Origin: Legionella longbeachae
GTDB taxonomy: Bacteria > Pseudomonadota > Gammaproteobacteria > Legionellales > Legionellaceae
Direction of reading: 5' to 3'
Length of the DNA stretch: 16,362 nt
NCBI GenBank assembly: GCA_016191305.1
Contig: JACPOX010000199.1
Coordinates: forward strand, 1 to 16,362
Every line of letters begins with the position of its first letter. Position 1 is the stretch's first letter. The translations under genes were made by a program, and so were the position numbers. Below are positions 7,779 to 15,142 of the stretch, one piece after another. The notes below the pieces were generated by a model. The model was given only the letters and a program-made list of their open reading frames with translations, had not been told where the DNA came from and searched no databases.

Positions 7779-8327
7779 ATGAACGATGATTTTCTCTCTG
7801 ATGAGGACAAAATCTTATTCCGAGAATCCATGCGCTCGGTAAAGCCTTTAAATGAAAAAACAAACCGAGTTAAAACAGCAAAACCACAGCCACCAATACC
7901 ATTAAAAAAAAGATCTCCAATGAAACCCATCGAAAAAAAAGAATATTATTTATCTGATGTCATTGTAGATACCATTCTTTCCGAAACAATCTTGTCCTAC
8001 GCCCATCCAAGTCTTTCTAGACAACGCTTTAAAGAATTAAAAAATGGGCAAATTTATTGGGAAGCCCGTTTAGATTTACATGGCATGAAAAGTGAAAAAG
8101 CCCGTGATACATTATGCCACTTCATTCATACACAGATACAAAATAAAAAACGGTGTCTCCTTATTATTCATGGAAAAGGCGGTTATTTGGGCGCACCACC
8201 AATAATTAAAAACCTACTTAATCGCTGGTTACCTCAATTCAATGAGGTTTTAGCTTTTCACAGTGCTTTAGCTAAAGATGGAGGTGGCGGTGCAGTATAT
8301 GTTCTACTTAAAAGAGATAAATTGTAG
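7779..8327 (+). CDS. Smr-domain protein (SmrA/SmrB type endonuclease)
   Basis: 182 residues. The N-terminal ~90 residues are polar and Lys/Pro-rich; the Smr domain fills about 95-180. Key motifs are LDLHG (98-102), HGKGG (131-135) and GGGGAVYVLLKR (168-179). Smr proteins act as RNA endonucleases, and E. coli SmrB cuts mRNA at collided ribosomes (family knowledge). Position next to divergent prmB is that of E. coli smrB (yfcN). However, the N-terminus (DEDKILFRESMRSVKPL) and the segment RWLPQFNEVLAFHSALAKDGGGGA look more like E. coli SmrA (YdaL). I therefore give no symbol. No clear ribosome-binding site precedes the ATG, but the first residues fit the family. Confidence 0.88.
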   Translation: MNDDFLSDEDKILFRESMRSVKPLNEKTNRVKTAKPQPPIPLKKRSPMKPIEKKEYYLSDVIVDTILSETILSYAHPSLSRQRFKELKNGQIYWEARLDLHGMKSEKARDTLCHFIHTQIQNKKRCLLIIHGKGGYLGAPPIIKNLLNRWLPQFNEVLAFHSALAKDGGGGAVYVLLKRDKL

Positions 8328-8392
8328 GGGCTTGCGTTCATTCTCTATTCTGAGGATAATTCCCGGTACGAATATCATACCAAGAGTGAAAC

Positions 8393-8812
8393 ATGGAACA
8401 TTTAGGCCAATTTATTATAAATCACTGGCAGCTATGGCTCGCCTTAATCGTAGTTTTATTGTTAACCTTTATCAATGAATTAGCATCCCAGAAAAAGAAA
8501 GCGAAAGAACTTTCTCCTCAAGCTGCCGTAGACTTGATGAATAATGAAAATGCGATAATCATCGATTTACGCGATAAAGAACTTTTTAAGCAAGGACATA
8601 TTATTGATTCCATTAACGTCAAAAACGAAGATTTTGAACAACAAAAAATGGATAAGTATAAAAATAAACCGATTATTTTAGTCTGCGCACGTGGTTTGCA
8701 AGCCTCATCACTAGCCAACAAACTTCGAACACAAGGTTATCAACCTCTAGTACTTAAAGGAGGAATTGCTGCCTGGCAAAACGCCGATCTACCGTTGATT
8801 AAAGGAAAGTAG
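8393..8812 (+). CDS. yibN: Membrane-anchored rhodanese-domain protein YibN
   Basis: 139 residues. One N-terminal membrane helix (about 12-28) is followed by a basic stretch (KKKAK), so the rhodanese domain (about 40-136) should face the cytoplasm. Rhodanese landmarks are IIIDLRD (55-61), GHI (68-70), the active loop CARGLQAS with Cys98, and LKGGIAAW (121-128). Rhodaneses carry persulfide sulfur or serve as protein-binding modules; the exact role of YibN is not clear from sequence. AAGAG precedes the ATG. It stands first in yibN-grxC-secB-gpsA, the same order as in E. coli, and ends three bases before grxC. Confidence 0.93.
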   Translation: MEHLGQFIINHWQLWLALIVVLLLTFINELASQKKKAKELSPQAAVDLMNNENAIIIDLRDKELFKQGHIIDSINVKNEDFEQQKMDKYKNKPIILVCARGLQASSLANKLRTQGYQPLVLKGGIAAWQNADLPLIKGK

Positions 8813-8815
8813 ATC

Positions 8816-9070
8816 ATGGCTGAAGTGATCATGTATGGTACTGGTTATTGCCCTTATTGCCATAAAGCAAGAGAACTATTGCAGAAAAAAAACACTTCAT
8901 TTACCGAGATTCGCATCGATCTCCAGCCCGAATTGCGTGATGAAATGATGGCGAAAAGCGGTAGACGTACTGTGCCACAAATTTTTATTAATGGCCAACA
9001 TATTGGTGGCTGCGATGATTTATATGCCCTGGAAGCTCAGGGAAAACTCGACAAACTACTAAGAGGATAA
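8816..9070 (+). CDS. grxC: Glutaredoxin 3
   Basis: 84 residues, a typical length. Glutathione-dependent dithiol oxidoreductase of the cytosol. The active site is CPYC (Cys12, Cys15), the cis-proline motif is TVPQIFI (Pro54), and the glutathione-binding GGCDD lies at 64-68. The ribosome-binding site (AAAGGA) lies within the last codons of yibN, so translation is probably coupled. Seven bases separate it from secB. Confidence 0.97.
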   Translation: MAEVIMYGTGYCPYCHKARELLQKKNTSFTEIRIDLQPELRDEMMAKSGRRTVPQIFINGQHIGGCDDLYALEAQGKLDKLLRG

Positions 9071-9077
9071 GAATAAC

Positions 9078-9557
9078 ATGAACCAAACAGCAATGCAGGA
9101 TCAACAGAATAATGAAACCCAATTCATGATTCAAAGAATCTATGTTAAAGATTTATCTTTTGAAACGCCAAACACTCCTGCTGTATTTCAACAAAAATGG
9201 GAACCTGAACTTAATCTTGAGATCAATACCAGTACTAAAAAATTGGAAGAAAATGTATTTGAGGTTGTATTAGTAGTTACTGCTACAGTAAGCAACCAAA
9301 AAGCAACTGCGTTTCTGGTGGAAGTAAAACAAGCAGGTATTTTCACTATTCAAGGTGCTCCAGGAAATCAATTGGATCATTTATTAAATAGCTTCTGCCC
9401 AAGTATTCTATTTCCTTATGCACGTGAAGCAATTACATCCCAAGTAATTAGTGGTAGCTTCCCACAGCTTGTTTTAGCACCTATTAATTTTGATGCTTTA
9501 TACATGCAACAACTTGCAGAAAAACAAAAAGCAACTGAAGAGACAACTACAAATTAA
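9078..9557 (+). CDS. secB: Protein-export chaperone SecB
   Basis: 159 residues, close to the usual 155-165. SecB keeps preproteins unfolded and passes them to SecA. Family features are FMIQRIYVKDLSFETPNTP (16-34), the beta core through VVLVVTATVSN and FLVEVKQAGIF, the conserved CPSILFPYAREAI near 107-119, and FPQLVLAPINFDALY near 129-143. The tail is polar. AGAGGA at about 9060 serves as ribosome-binding site. Start 9078 is used; Met6 is a possible later start. Confidence 0.97.
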   Translation: MNQTAMQDQQNNETQFMIQRIYVKDLSFETPNTPAVFQQKWEPELNLEINTSTKKLEENVFEVVLVVTATVSNQKATAFLVEVKQAGIFTIQGAPGNQLDHLLNSFCPSILFPYAREAITSQVISGSFPQLVLAPINFDALYMQQLAEKQKATEETTTN

Positions 9558-9561
9558 TCCG

Positions 9562-9760
9562 ATGTAAGTTGGGCCAGGGGCCTAATGGCGCTGCCTTAAG
9601 GCAAAAAACCCGGTTTTCCTACGTCCTGCGGCTTGTCCGCAGGATCCAGGGCTCTAGGCACAGAGCGAGATTTCTGGATCCCGCGAACAAGTCGCGGGAC
9701 GTAGTGCATAGAGAGAATGAGCTTAAGGCAGCGCCATTAGGCCAGGGGCCCAACCTACAT
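9562..9760. repeat. 199-bp nested inverted repeat (MITE-like)
   Basis: The outer arms, 9562-9600 and 9722-9760, are 39 bases each and match at 35 positions as inverted repeats, beginning ATGTARGTTGGGCC and ending GGCGCTGCCTTAAG. The differences are one base plus a three-base block in which both arms keep the same plus-strand word, GGCCAGGGGCC. An inner pair of 31-base arms, 9619-9649 and 9674-9704, starts CTACGTCC and ends GGATCCAG; each inner arm is itself a palindrome around CTTGT/ACAAG. The whole could fold as one long hairpin. It contains no credible gene. It splits secB from gpsA, yet no T-run follows it, so it is not a standard intrinsic terminator. Confidence 0.85.
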
Positions 9761-9776
9761 TAGCACAGAGTTATAA

Positions 9777-9806
9777 ATGAACATTCACAAGTTACGGCTC
9801 TTATGA
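9777..9806 (+). promoter_or_regulatory. Nine-codon leader ORF overlapping the gpsA start
   Basis: ATG at 9777 opens a frame of nine codons (MNIHKLRLL) whose TGA (9804-9806) overlaps the gpsA ATG (9803-9805) as ATGA. AGAG at 9767-9770 is a fair ribosome-binding site for it, while gpsA itself has none visible. It could load ribosomes that restart on gpsA. A 9-codon frame can arise by chance, so this is tentative. Confidence 0.3.
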
Positions 9807-10813
9807 ACAAAAAAATCGACCAAAAAACTATTGCTATATTAGGTGCTGGCTCATGGGGTACAGCCGTTGCAATTCACTTAGCCAATATAGGACATCATGT
9901 TTTGTTATGGGCCCATGACCCCCAACATATTGCGCTTATGAGGGAGCAGAAAGCAAACTTGCGTTATTTACCCGATGTTTCTTTTCCTGAAACTTTAGTT
10001 CCTTCAAATCATTTTGATCAATGCATACTCGAAGCAGATTACGTCATTATTGCTGTTCCTTCCCATGCATTTGCAGAACTTATTACTAAAATGAAAAAGC
10101 CGCCGCAAGGTTTAGCTTGGCTTACTAAAGGAATTGACCCTCAGAGTCATCAACTTTTGAGTGAACTCATTACACAGCATTTTGGTCCATCTTATCCGCA
10201 AGCAATTATTACTGGACCCTCTTTTGCTAAAGAAGTAGCCCATTGCTTACCTACCGCCTTAACTTTAGCTTCGAATAATCCAAAATACCAAAAAAACATT
10301 CAAAATCTATTGCACCATAATAATGTACGTGTATACCTAAGTGATGATCTCATTGGTATCCAGGTTTGTGGCGCCATTAAAAATGTTCTGGCTATTGGTT
10401 GTGGAATCAGTGATGGCCTAGGTTATGGTGCCAATGCAAAAGCTGCATTAATCACACGAGGTTTAGCTGAAATGGAGCGTCTAGGCCTTGCTTTAGGAGC
10501 ACGTGCAGAAACCTTTCTTGGTTTGGCAGGTGTAGGTGATCTCGTATTAACTTGTACAGATGATCAATCACGCAACCGCCGTTTTGGTTTGCTTTTGGGA
10601 CGTAATCTCAGTATTGATGAAGCAGAAAAACAAATTGGCCAAGTTGTAGAAGGAAAAAGTAATGCAGCCCAAGTCTGTATCATTGCCAAACAGCACCAAG
10701 TAGAAATGCCCATCTGTGAACAAATCAATGCCCTATTAGAGGGAAAAATTAGTGCCAAACAAGTGGTTCAGAATTTAATGAGTCGTCCGCCTAAAGAAGA
10801 AATTTTAAGGTGA
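9803..10813 (+). CDS. gpsA: Glycerol-3-phosphate dehydrogenase [NAD(P)+]
   Basis: 336 residues. Reduces dihydroxyacetone phosphate to sn-glycerol 3-phosphate, the backbone for phospholipids; cytosolic. The Rossmann motif is GAGSWGTA (14-21). Further signatures are TGPSFAKEV (about 147-155), the catalytic lysine in GAIKNVLAIGCGISDGLGYG, then NAKAALITRGLAEM and the C-terminal GVGDLVLTC and RNRRFG blocks. Last gene of the yibN-grxC-secB-gpsA set, though a 199-bp inverted repeat separates it from secB, so its transcription may be partly independent. The usual ribosome-binding site is missing (see the short leader ORF). Confidence 0.97.
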   Translation: MNKKIDQKTIAILGAGSWGTAVAIHLANIGHHVLLWAHDPQHIALMREQKANLRYLPDVSFPETLVPSNHFDQCILEADYVIIAVPSHAFAELITKMKKPPQGLAWLTKGIDPQSHQLLSELITQHFGPSYPQAIITGPSFAKEVAHCLPTALTLASNNPKYQKNIQNLLHHNNVRVYLSDDLIGIQVCGAIKNVLAIGCGISDGLGYGANAKAALITRGLAEMERLGLALGARAETFLGLAGVGDLVLTCTDDQSRNRRFGLLLGRNLSIDEAEKQIGQVVEGKSNAAQVCIIAKQHQVEMPICEQINALLEGKISAKQVVQNLMSRPPKEEILR

Positions 10814-10829
10814 ACAAATCTATCAAAGG

Positions 10830-10951
10830 CAGCCTGGATGCAGCGCTGTGTGCGTAATCCAGGGAATCCATGCGCAGCATGGCTCATTCAATCATTAATG
10901 TACCGCTTCGCGGGGTTCCCGGATTACGCGCACAGCGCTCCATCCAGGCTG
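10830..10951. repeat. Long inverted repeat between convergent gpsA and murI
   Basis: Arms of about 35 bases (10830-10864 and 10918-10951) pair with two substitutions and one single-base gap, beginning CAGCCTGGATG and running to GTAATCC. Inside lie two smaller palindromes: CCATGC-gca-GCATGG (10868-10882) and CCGC-ttc-GCGG (about 10903-10913). The sequence differs from the 9562-9760 element. It fills most of the 163-base space between the two convergent stop codons and is well placed to block read-through from both sides by a stable hairpin, although no T-run follows. Confidence 0.8.
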
Positions 10952-10976
10952 ACGTTATTGCGTTAACGGTTACGAT

Positions 10977-11792
10977 TTATGGCTTAACATCCACCAGCTC
11001 AATATCAGCAAATGCTAACTGCTGACCTAAAAATATTTCGCCGACCGTCTGGAAGCGTTTGATTGAATCTGTTACTAAATAATTTACGGTGGGATAAGTT
11101 TGTGGATCATTATTCAGCAGATTTTGATTTTTTAACAGACGATGCAAAGAGATAGAAGTTGCATGTGCCGAATCAACTAGTGCGACCCCCTCAGGTAATA
11201 ATTGAGTTAACAAGAACTGAAACACCGGAAAATGCGTACATCCTAATAGAACAGTATCAGCATCAGTGAAATCATCCAGATAATGTTTTAAGGCTTCTCG
11301 TGCTACCTGATTATTGACCATGCCCTCTTCTGCCAAAGCAACCAAAACACTACAAGCCCGCGTGCTGATTACTGCCTGTGGTAAGTGTTGGGTGATGAGC
11401 TGTTGATAGGCATTCGAAGCAATAGTTGTTTCCGTAGCTAAAACCACAATACGTTGATTTTTGGTTGCTGCAACTGCCGCAGCAGCGCCTGGAGCAACCA
11501 CACCCAATACAGGAATATCGGGCAGCATAGTCTGCAAATAGGGTAAAGCCGCAGTAGTGGCTGTATTACAGGCAATAACTAAAGCCTTGATACGACGTTC
11601 CACCAGCAATTTTGCCATCTGCATGGCATATTGTTTTACCGTATCTGGGCTTTTAGTACCATAAGGAAGCCGAGCCGTGTCGCCCAAATAGACAAAAGAT
11701 TCTTGTGGCAATCCCTGCCGTAACGCGCGCAAAACAGTTAAGCCACCCATCCCTGAGTCAAATACACCAATTGCCAATTGGTTTAAATTCAC
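10977..11792 (-). CDS. murI: Glutamate racemase
   Basis: 271 residues. Converts L- to D-glutamate for peptidoglycan; cytosolic. Motifs are FDSGMGGLTV (11-20), the first catalytic cysteine Cys75 in ACNTATT, and the second, Cys185, in GCTHFPV; LGDTARLPYGTKS (36-48) is also typical. The start is GTG at 11792, supported by AAGGGG about six bases before it. It lies only 15 bases after the stop of the large split gene on the same strand, so the two may share a transcript. Confidence 0.97.
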   Translation of the reverse strand: MNLNQLAIGVFDSGMGGLTVLRALRQGLPQESFVYLGDTARLPYGTKSPDTVKQYAMQMAKLLVERRIKALVIACNTATTAALPYLQTMLPDIPVLGVVAPGAAAAVAATKNQRIVVLATETTIASNAYQQLITQHLPQAVISTRACSVLVALAEEGMVNNQVAREALKHYLDDFTDADTVLLGCTHFPVFQFLLTQLLPEGVALVDSAHATSISLHRLLKNQNLLNNDPQTYPTVNYLVTDSIKRFQTVGEIFLGQQLAFADIELVDVKP

Positions 11793-11807
11793 TTTTGCCC
11801 CTTATTA

Positions 11808-14360
11808 TTATTTGATTTTATGTTCTAGAGATAATTCCGTTACACCTTGTTTCTCTTTTAGGTTTTCAACTTTCTGGTGAATATTCTTCCTACCCAGATC
11901 TAATTCTTTTTTCATAGCTTGCTGTACCTGGGTATCTAATTCTTTAGATTCCGCTCTCTTTCCTTGCTCTTTTTCAATTTTGTTTATTGATTTTTCTACA
12001 ACTTTCTTTATAGACGGTTCAAATTCTTTAAAATTTCTTACATAACAAGAATTTTTAGCAAGCTGCCCTATCAGATTTTTCTCATCAGCAGGATCAAAAT
12101 TGTTAGAACCACGTATCTTTATTGCCTCAGGAGAAAAGTTCATTTTAGGATTTCTTTCCCCTAGAAGAACCAAAGCAGTCCATATATATTTTAACTCTTC
12201 TTCTTTACCAGCAACTCCTTTTAACACAATAGGGTTGTCTTTACTTGGTGGCTCATCCAAATTGGCCAGAATCTGAGCAGCAAATGCAAACGCAAAATTT
12301 ACTTGTTCATTCCGAAGAGTTGTATTGCTCTTAGGGTCTAACGTATCAGAGCAAGTAGGGAATTGAATCAGTGTAAGTCTTGCTGGTTTTCTATTTTCAC
12401 TTCCGTGCACAAATTGGTTAAGCGCACCAACAGGGGATGGATCATAAGTAAAACGCCCTTTAACCTCAACTGGTTGATTAGTGCTTGTTTTAAGTTCAAT
12501 TTTTTGATTAAAAGCAACTACCTTACCATCAATTTTCTTCCCTGAGATATAGTCCGCATCCTGATCGCCAGCTATAATACCCCCGCGGGCATTAACATTA
12601 TATGATTTATCATCACCCGCCATTCCTTGATTCAAATCTGTCATCTTGCTACGATCCATTGTATGGATATCAAATTCACTGTCTACATAAACAGTTCGCT
12701 CTTCATCCTTAATCGCCTTGTCAAATTCTGGCAAAATATCCTTTACTATATAACTTTCCCTATCCTGATACCAATTTAATCTTGTAACAATGTTGTCTAT
12801 TGTCTTTTGAAGGTTTTTTTGTTCTTCAGTCTGAGCATCGGTTTTAAGGTATTTAAATTCCTCTAATTTTATCTCTAAGTAATCTTTTTGAATTTTACAT
12901 CGATCAAGTAATTTCATATAGTGTGCTTTGAGATCCATAGTTTGGCTTTTTGATAATCCTGCCTCGAGCTTATATTTTTCTTCGCCAATCTCATGAACCG
13001 GTATAAGCTCGAGATCCTGATTAAAAACCTGATCATGCTCCTCAAAGTATTTATTAGTTTCATTTATCACATATTTACTATATGTCATTGAAGGAGTTCT
13101 TATCTCATTTTTTTGCTTTTGTTCTTTTAAATAATCAATTTTTAGTTCATTAAATACAGTTGGAGTAAGCTGTTGACTTAGTTGATTTTTAAGATCTTTT
13201 TGCTCCTGAGTTATACCTTGCGAAGGAATTAACTTATCAAGAAAAGCCTCAGAAGTGTCATTTTCACCAACAGCCTCATCAAAAGTCTTCCATAATTTCG
13301 AGGTCACTGCATTTTTATCTGCAATTATGCCTAGAAATGCACCGCATTTGGGTGCTTGTAAACATAAGTTAATAAATTTATTGGCTACAGCAAAATTTGT
13401 TTGGGCATCAAGCTTTTCCAATAATGGCTTATTTTGCTTATGTTCTTCAATTACCTTTTTAAAAACATTATTATTATCATCAATATTTGCATAAACATCT
13501 ACAGCGCCAAAAGCCTCGTATAATTTATTTTTATCTTGATTAATTTGAGTGTGAATATAATCTATTATTTCTTTGTATACCCATTTATCAGATTGATTAT
13601 TAGGAAGATTCCGAACCTTACTATAATCAGAAAAGGATTTTAATTTATTATTAATATTCTCAATTATTTGGTCATTTAGTTCTTCTGAAGGATAAAGATT
13701 AGCTAAAACCCTAGCGATTTCAGCATTATGGATCTTTTTAAATTGAGAAACGCTATTATTTTCTTTTACTAGTGCAGATACATCATTCTCAGTTCCCAAA
13801 TAGTGCTGAATCACCTTTGGACTATTTGACTGAATAAGGAATAACAAATCCTTTTTATTAGTCAACATCTTATCCTGCTGTGTAGGATTTAATTCACTAA
13901 AGGCCTTAATAAGTTCCGGATGAGCCTTCGAGCCCAGGCGGGAAACCTCATCAATCTGCAATTTAAACTGCTGGATCCGAATTGCTCCTTTTAAAGCAGG
14001 TAAGTCTTCTTCTTTAAGAAAATTTAAGTCATCTATACTTACACCTATAGCACTAGCTAAGGCAGTTTGAACCTCTTTAAAATCTTTGGCTTTTCCAAGA
14101 GCAAGTAGCTGAGGCTGATTTGTTAACTTACTAATATAATTCTTTGCTAAAGCCAATTTTAAAGAGGCAATAGATTTTTCATCCAGTATTGCTTTATCGA
14201 TTATGGCGTCATCTTGTGCATTCACAAGAGGAACGTTACGATCTTGATGATTATAATTATTAATAGCTTTTAATGCAGTTGCAATGTTCGGATGTGCTTT
14301 AATTACATTAGCTAACAAGTCAGCTGGTACATTCTCAAGCTTTGACAACTTGGCTTCCAT
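11808..14360 (-). CDS. Large helical protein of unknown function, C-terminal part of a split gene
   Basis: 850 residues if counted from the first ATG (14360), but the frame is open without a stop up to 14594, adding 78 codons with normal protein-like sequence (for example NLFLATADPDVFRKELVERL). No ribosome-binding site precedes 14360, so I think this is the rest of the gene that begins at 15142 in another frame. I recognise no named domain. It is mostly helical and has no membrane segment or signal peptide. A long charged region at 473-555 probably forms a coiled coil. A beta-rich stretch lies at about 582-670. A compact segment (686-740: NEQVNFAFAFAAQILANL ... KYIWTALVLLGERNP) recalls modules I associate with large Legionella effectors, from memory only. 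The C-terminal 75 residues are Lys/Glu-rich. Possible Dot/Icm effector, unproven. Confidence 0.7.
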   Translation of the reverse strand: MEAKLSKLENVPADLLANVIKAHPNIATALKAINNYNHQDRNVPLVNAQDDAIIDKAILDEKSIASLKLALAKNYISKLTNQPQLLALGKAKDFKEVQTALASAIGVSIDDLNFLKEEDLPALKGAIRIQQFKLQIDEVSRLGSKAHPELIKAFSELNPTQQDKMLTNKKDLLFLIQSNSPKVIQHYLGTENDVSALVKENNSVSQFKKIHNAEIARVLANLYPSEELNDQIIENINNKLKSFSDYSKVRNLPNNQSDKWVYKEIIDYIHTQINQDKNKLYEAFGAVDVYANIDDNNNVFKKVIEEHKQNKPLLEKLDAQTNFAVANKFINLCLQAPKCGAFLGIIADKNAVTSKLWKTFDEAVGENDTSEAFLDKLIPSQGITQEQKDLKNQLSQQLTPTVFNELKIDYLKEQKQKNEIRTPSMTYSKYVINETNKYFEEHDQVFNQDLELIPVHEIGEEKYKLEAGLSKSQTMDLKAHYMKLLDRCKIQKDYLEIKLEEFKYLKTDAQTEEQKNLQKTIDNIVTRLNWYQDRESYIVKDILPEFDKAIKDEERTVYVDSEFDIHTMDRSKMTDLNQGMAGDDKSYNVNARGGIIAGDQDADYISGKKIDGKVVAFNQKIELKTSTNQPVEVKGRFTYDPSPVGALNQFVHGSENRKPARLTLIQFPTCSDTLDPKSNTTLRNEQVNFAFAFAAQILANLDEPPSKDNPIVLKGVAGKEEELKYIWTALVLLGERNPKMNFSPEAIKIRGSNNFDPADEKNLIGQLAKNSCYVRNFKEFEPSIKKVVEKSINKIEKEQGKRAESKELDTQVQQAMKKELDLGRKNIHQKVENLKEKQGVTELSLEHKIK

Positions 14361-14527
14361 GTATTTAGCACATAATTTTTTTTGTACTTCAGTTGCAATA
14401 TCCTGAGTGTCATCCTGAAGATGATCTTTTATGATACCTTTATAAGCACCTGTAATATCTGGTAATCTTTCTACGAGTTCCTTTCGAAAGACATCGGGAT
14501 CTGCTGTTGCAAGGAAAAGGTTTGCTC

Positions 14528-15142
14528 CTAAAAGATTTTCGCCTGTACGATCATATTGTGGCGCTTTTTCTTTAAATTGAGCATTGCCTCTCTTTTAATT
14601 TCTTCCAACGCATCGTTAGTCAAAACCTTTTTTTTATCTTGAGTCCATGCAGGCACTTCAGCTAATTTAATTCCTAGATTTGTTAAGTCCTTTCCTGCCA
14701 AATAATCTCTGCAGGCATCGTCATTATTTTTTAAAATATTAATTAAAATTTCAGGCCCTGCTAGTTTTAAGCCAAATTTAACCCGTTGTTCTGCGGCTTT
14801 TTGTTGCATCATTATGAAAGAATGAGATTGCATTTCTTCAGATAAATAATGCGTGCTCGTCTGAGGGTTGAACTTAAATGCAGTTTTAAGAACCCCTAAT
14901 CCGCCTTGTTGAGGTGGATTTTCTTGCAGCAATCGATTGTCCACTGATTGCCATAATGTACTATGCGCGAATATAGCTTTCCTAAAAGAATCATAACAGG
15001 TATCCTCTATGATATTCTTTTTATTAAGGGTTAAATCTACTTTAAGTATATCATCTAACGCGTCATTTCTTTTTTTTTCGTTTTCGTTCCGTAAAACCTC
15101 AGTATTATTAAGCGCTTCTAAAAACATTTTGTTATAAGCCAT
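14528..15142 (-). CDS. N-terminal part of the split large gene
   Basis: 204 residues from the ATG at 15142, preceded by GGAG with a nine-base spacing; a GTG at 15157 is an alternative in-frame start but has no better signal. Unknown family; polar and helical, no signal peptide or membrane helix. The last 13 or so residues (KKKRHNMIVQAKIF) are basic and unlike the rest, as expected when reading continues past a frameshift. The other frame opens at 14594 and carries on with plausible protein (EKAPQYDRTGENLLGANLF). Joined by a -1 shift the product would be about 1111 residues (191 + 920). Confidence 0.75.
   Translation of the reverse strand: MAYNKMFLEALNNTEVLRNENEKKRNDALDDILKVDLTLNKKNIIEDTCYDSFRKAIFAHSTLWQSVDNRLLQENPPQQGGLGVLKTAFKFNPQTSTHYLSEEMQSHSFIMMQQKAAEQRVKFGLKLAGPEILINILKNNDDACRDYLAGKDLTNLGIKLAEVPAWTQDKKKVLTNDALEEIKREAMLNLKKKRHNMIVQAKIF
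14570..14576 (-). other. Candidate -1 slippery heptamer T TTA AAG
   Basis: On the minus strand, bases 14576-14570 read T TTA AAG, with TTA and AAG being codons of the upstream frame, which is the X XXY YYZ form of -1 slippery sites. It falls inside the only interval where the frames can join (14594-14528). After a -1 slip the next codons are GAA AAA GCG. Six bases downstream, CGCC and GGCG could form a weak four-pair stem with a 16-base loop. A plain one-base deletion in the adjacent run of five A would give the same picture. Confidence 0.4.

Noticed and set aside
9569..9763. 64-codon open frame between secB and gpsA
   Set aside because: It lies wholly inside the inverted-repeat element, so its sequence is explained by the repeat.
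14570..14600. Separate downstream gene starting by reinitiation after the frame-A stop
   Set aside because: The TAGGAG near the stop leads to a TTG that is out of frame B, and no in-frame start with a binding site occurs before 14360.
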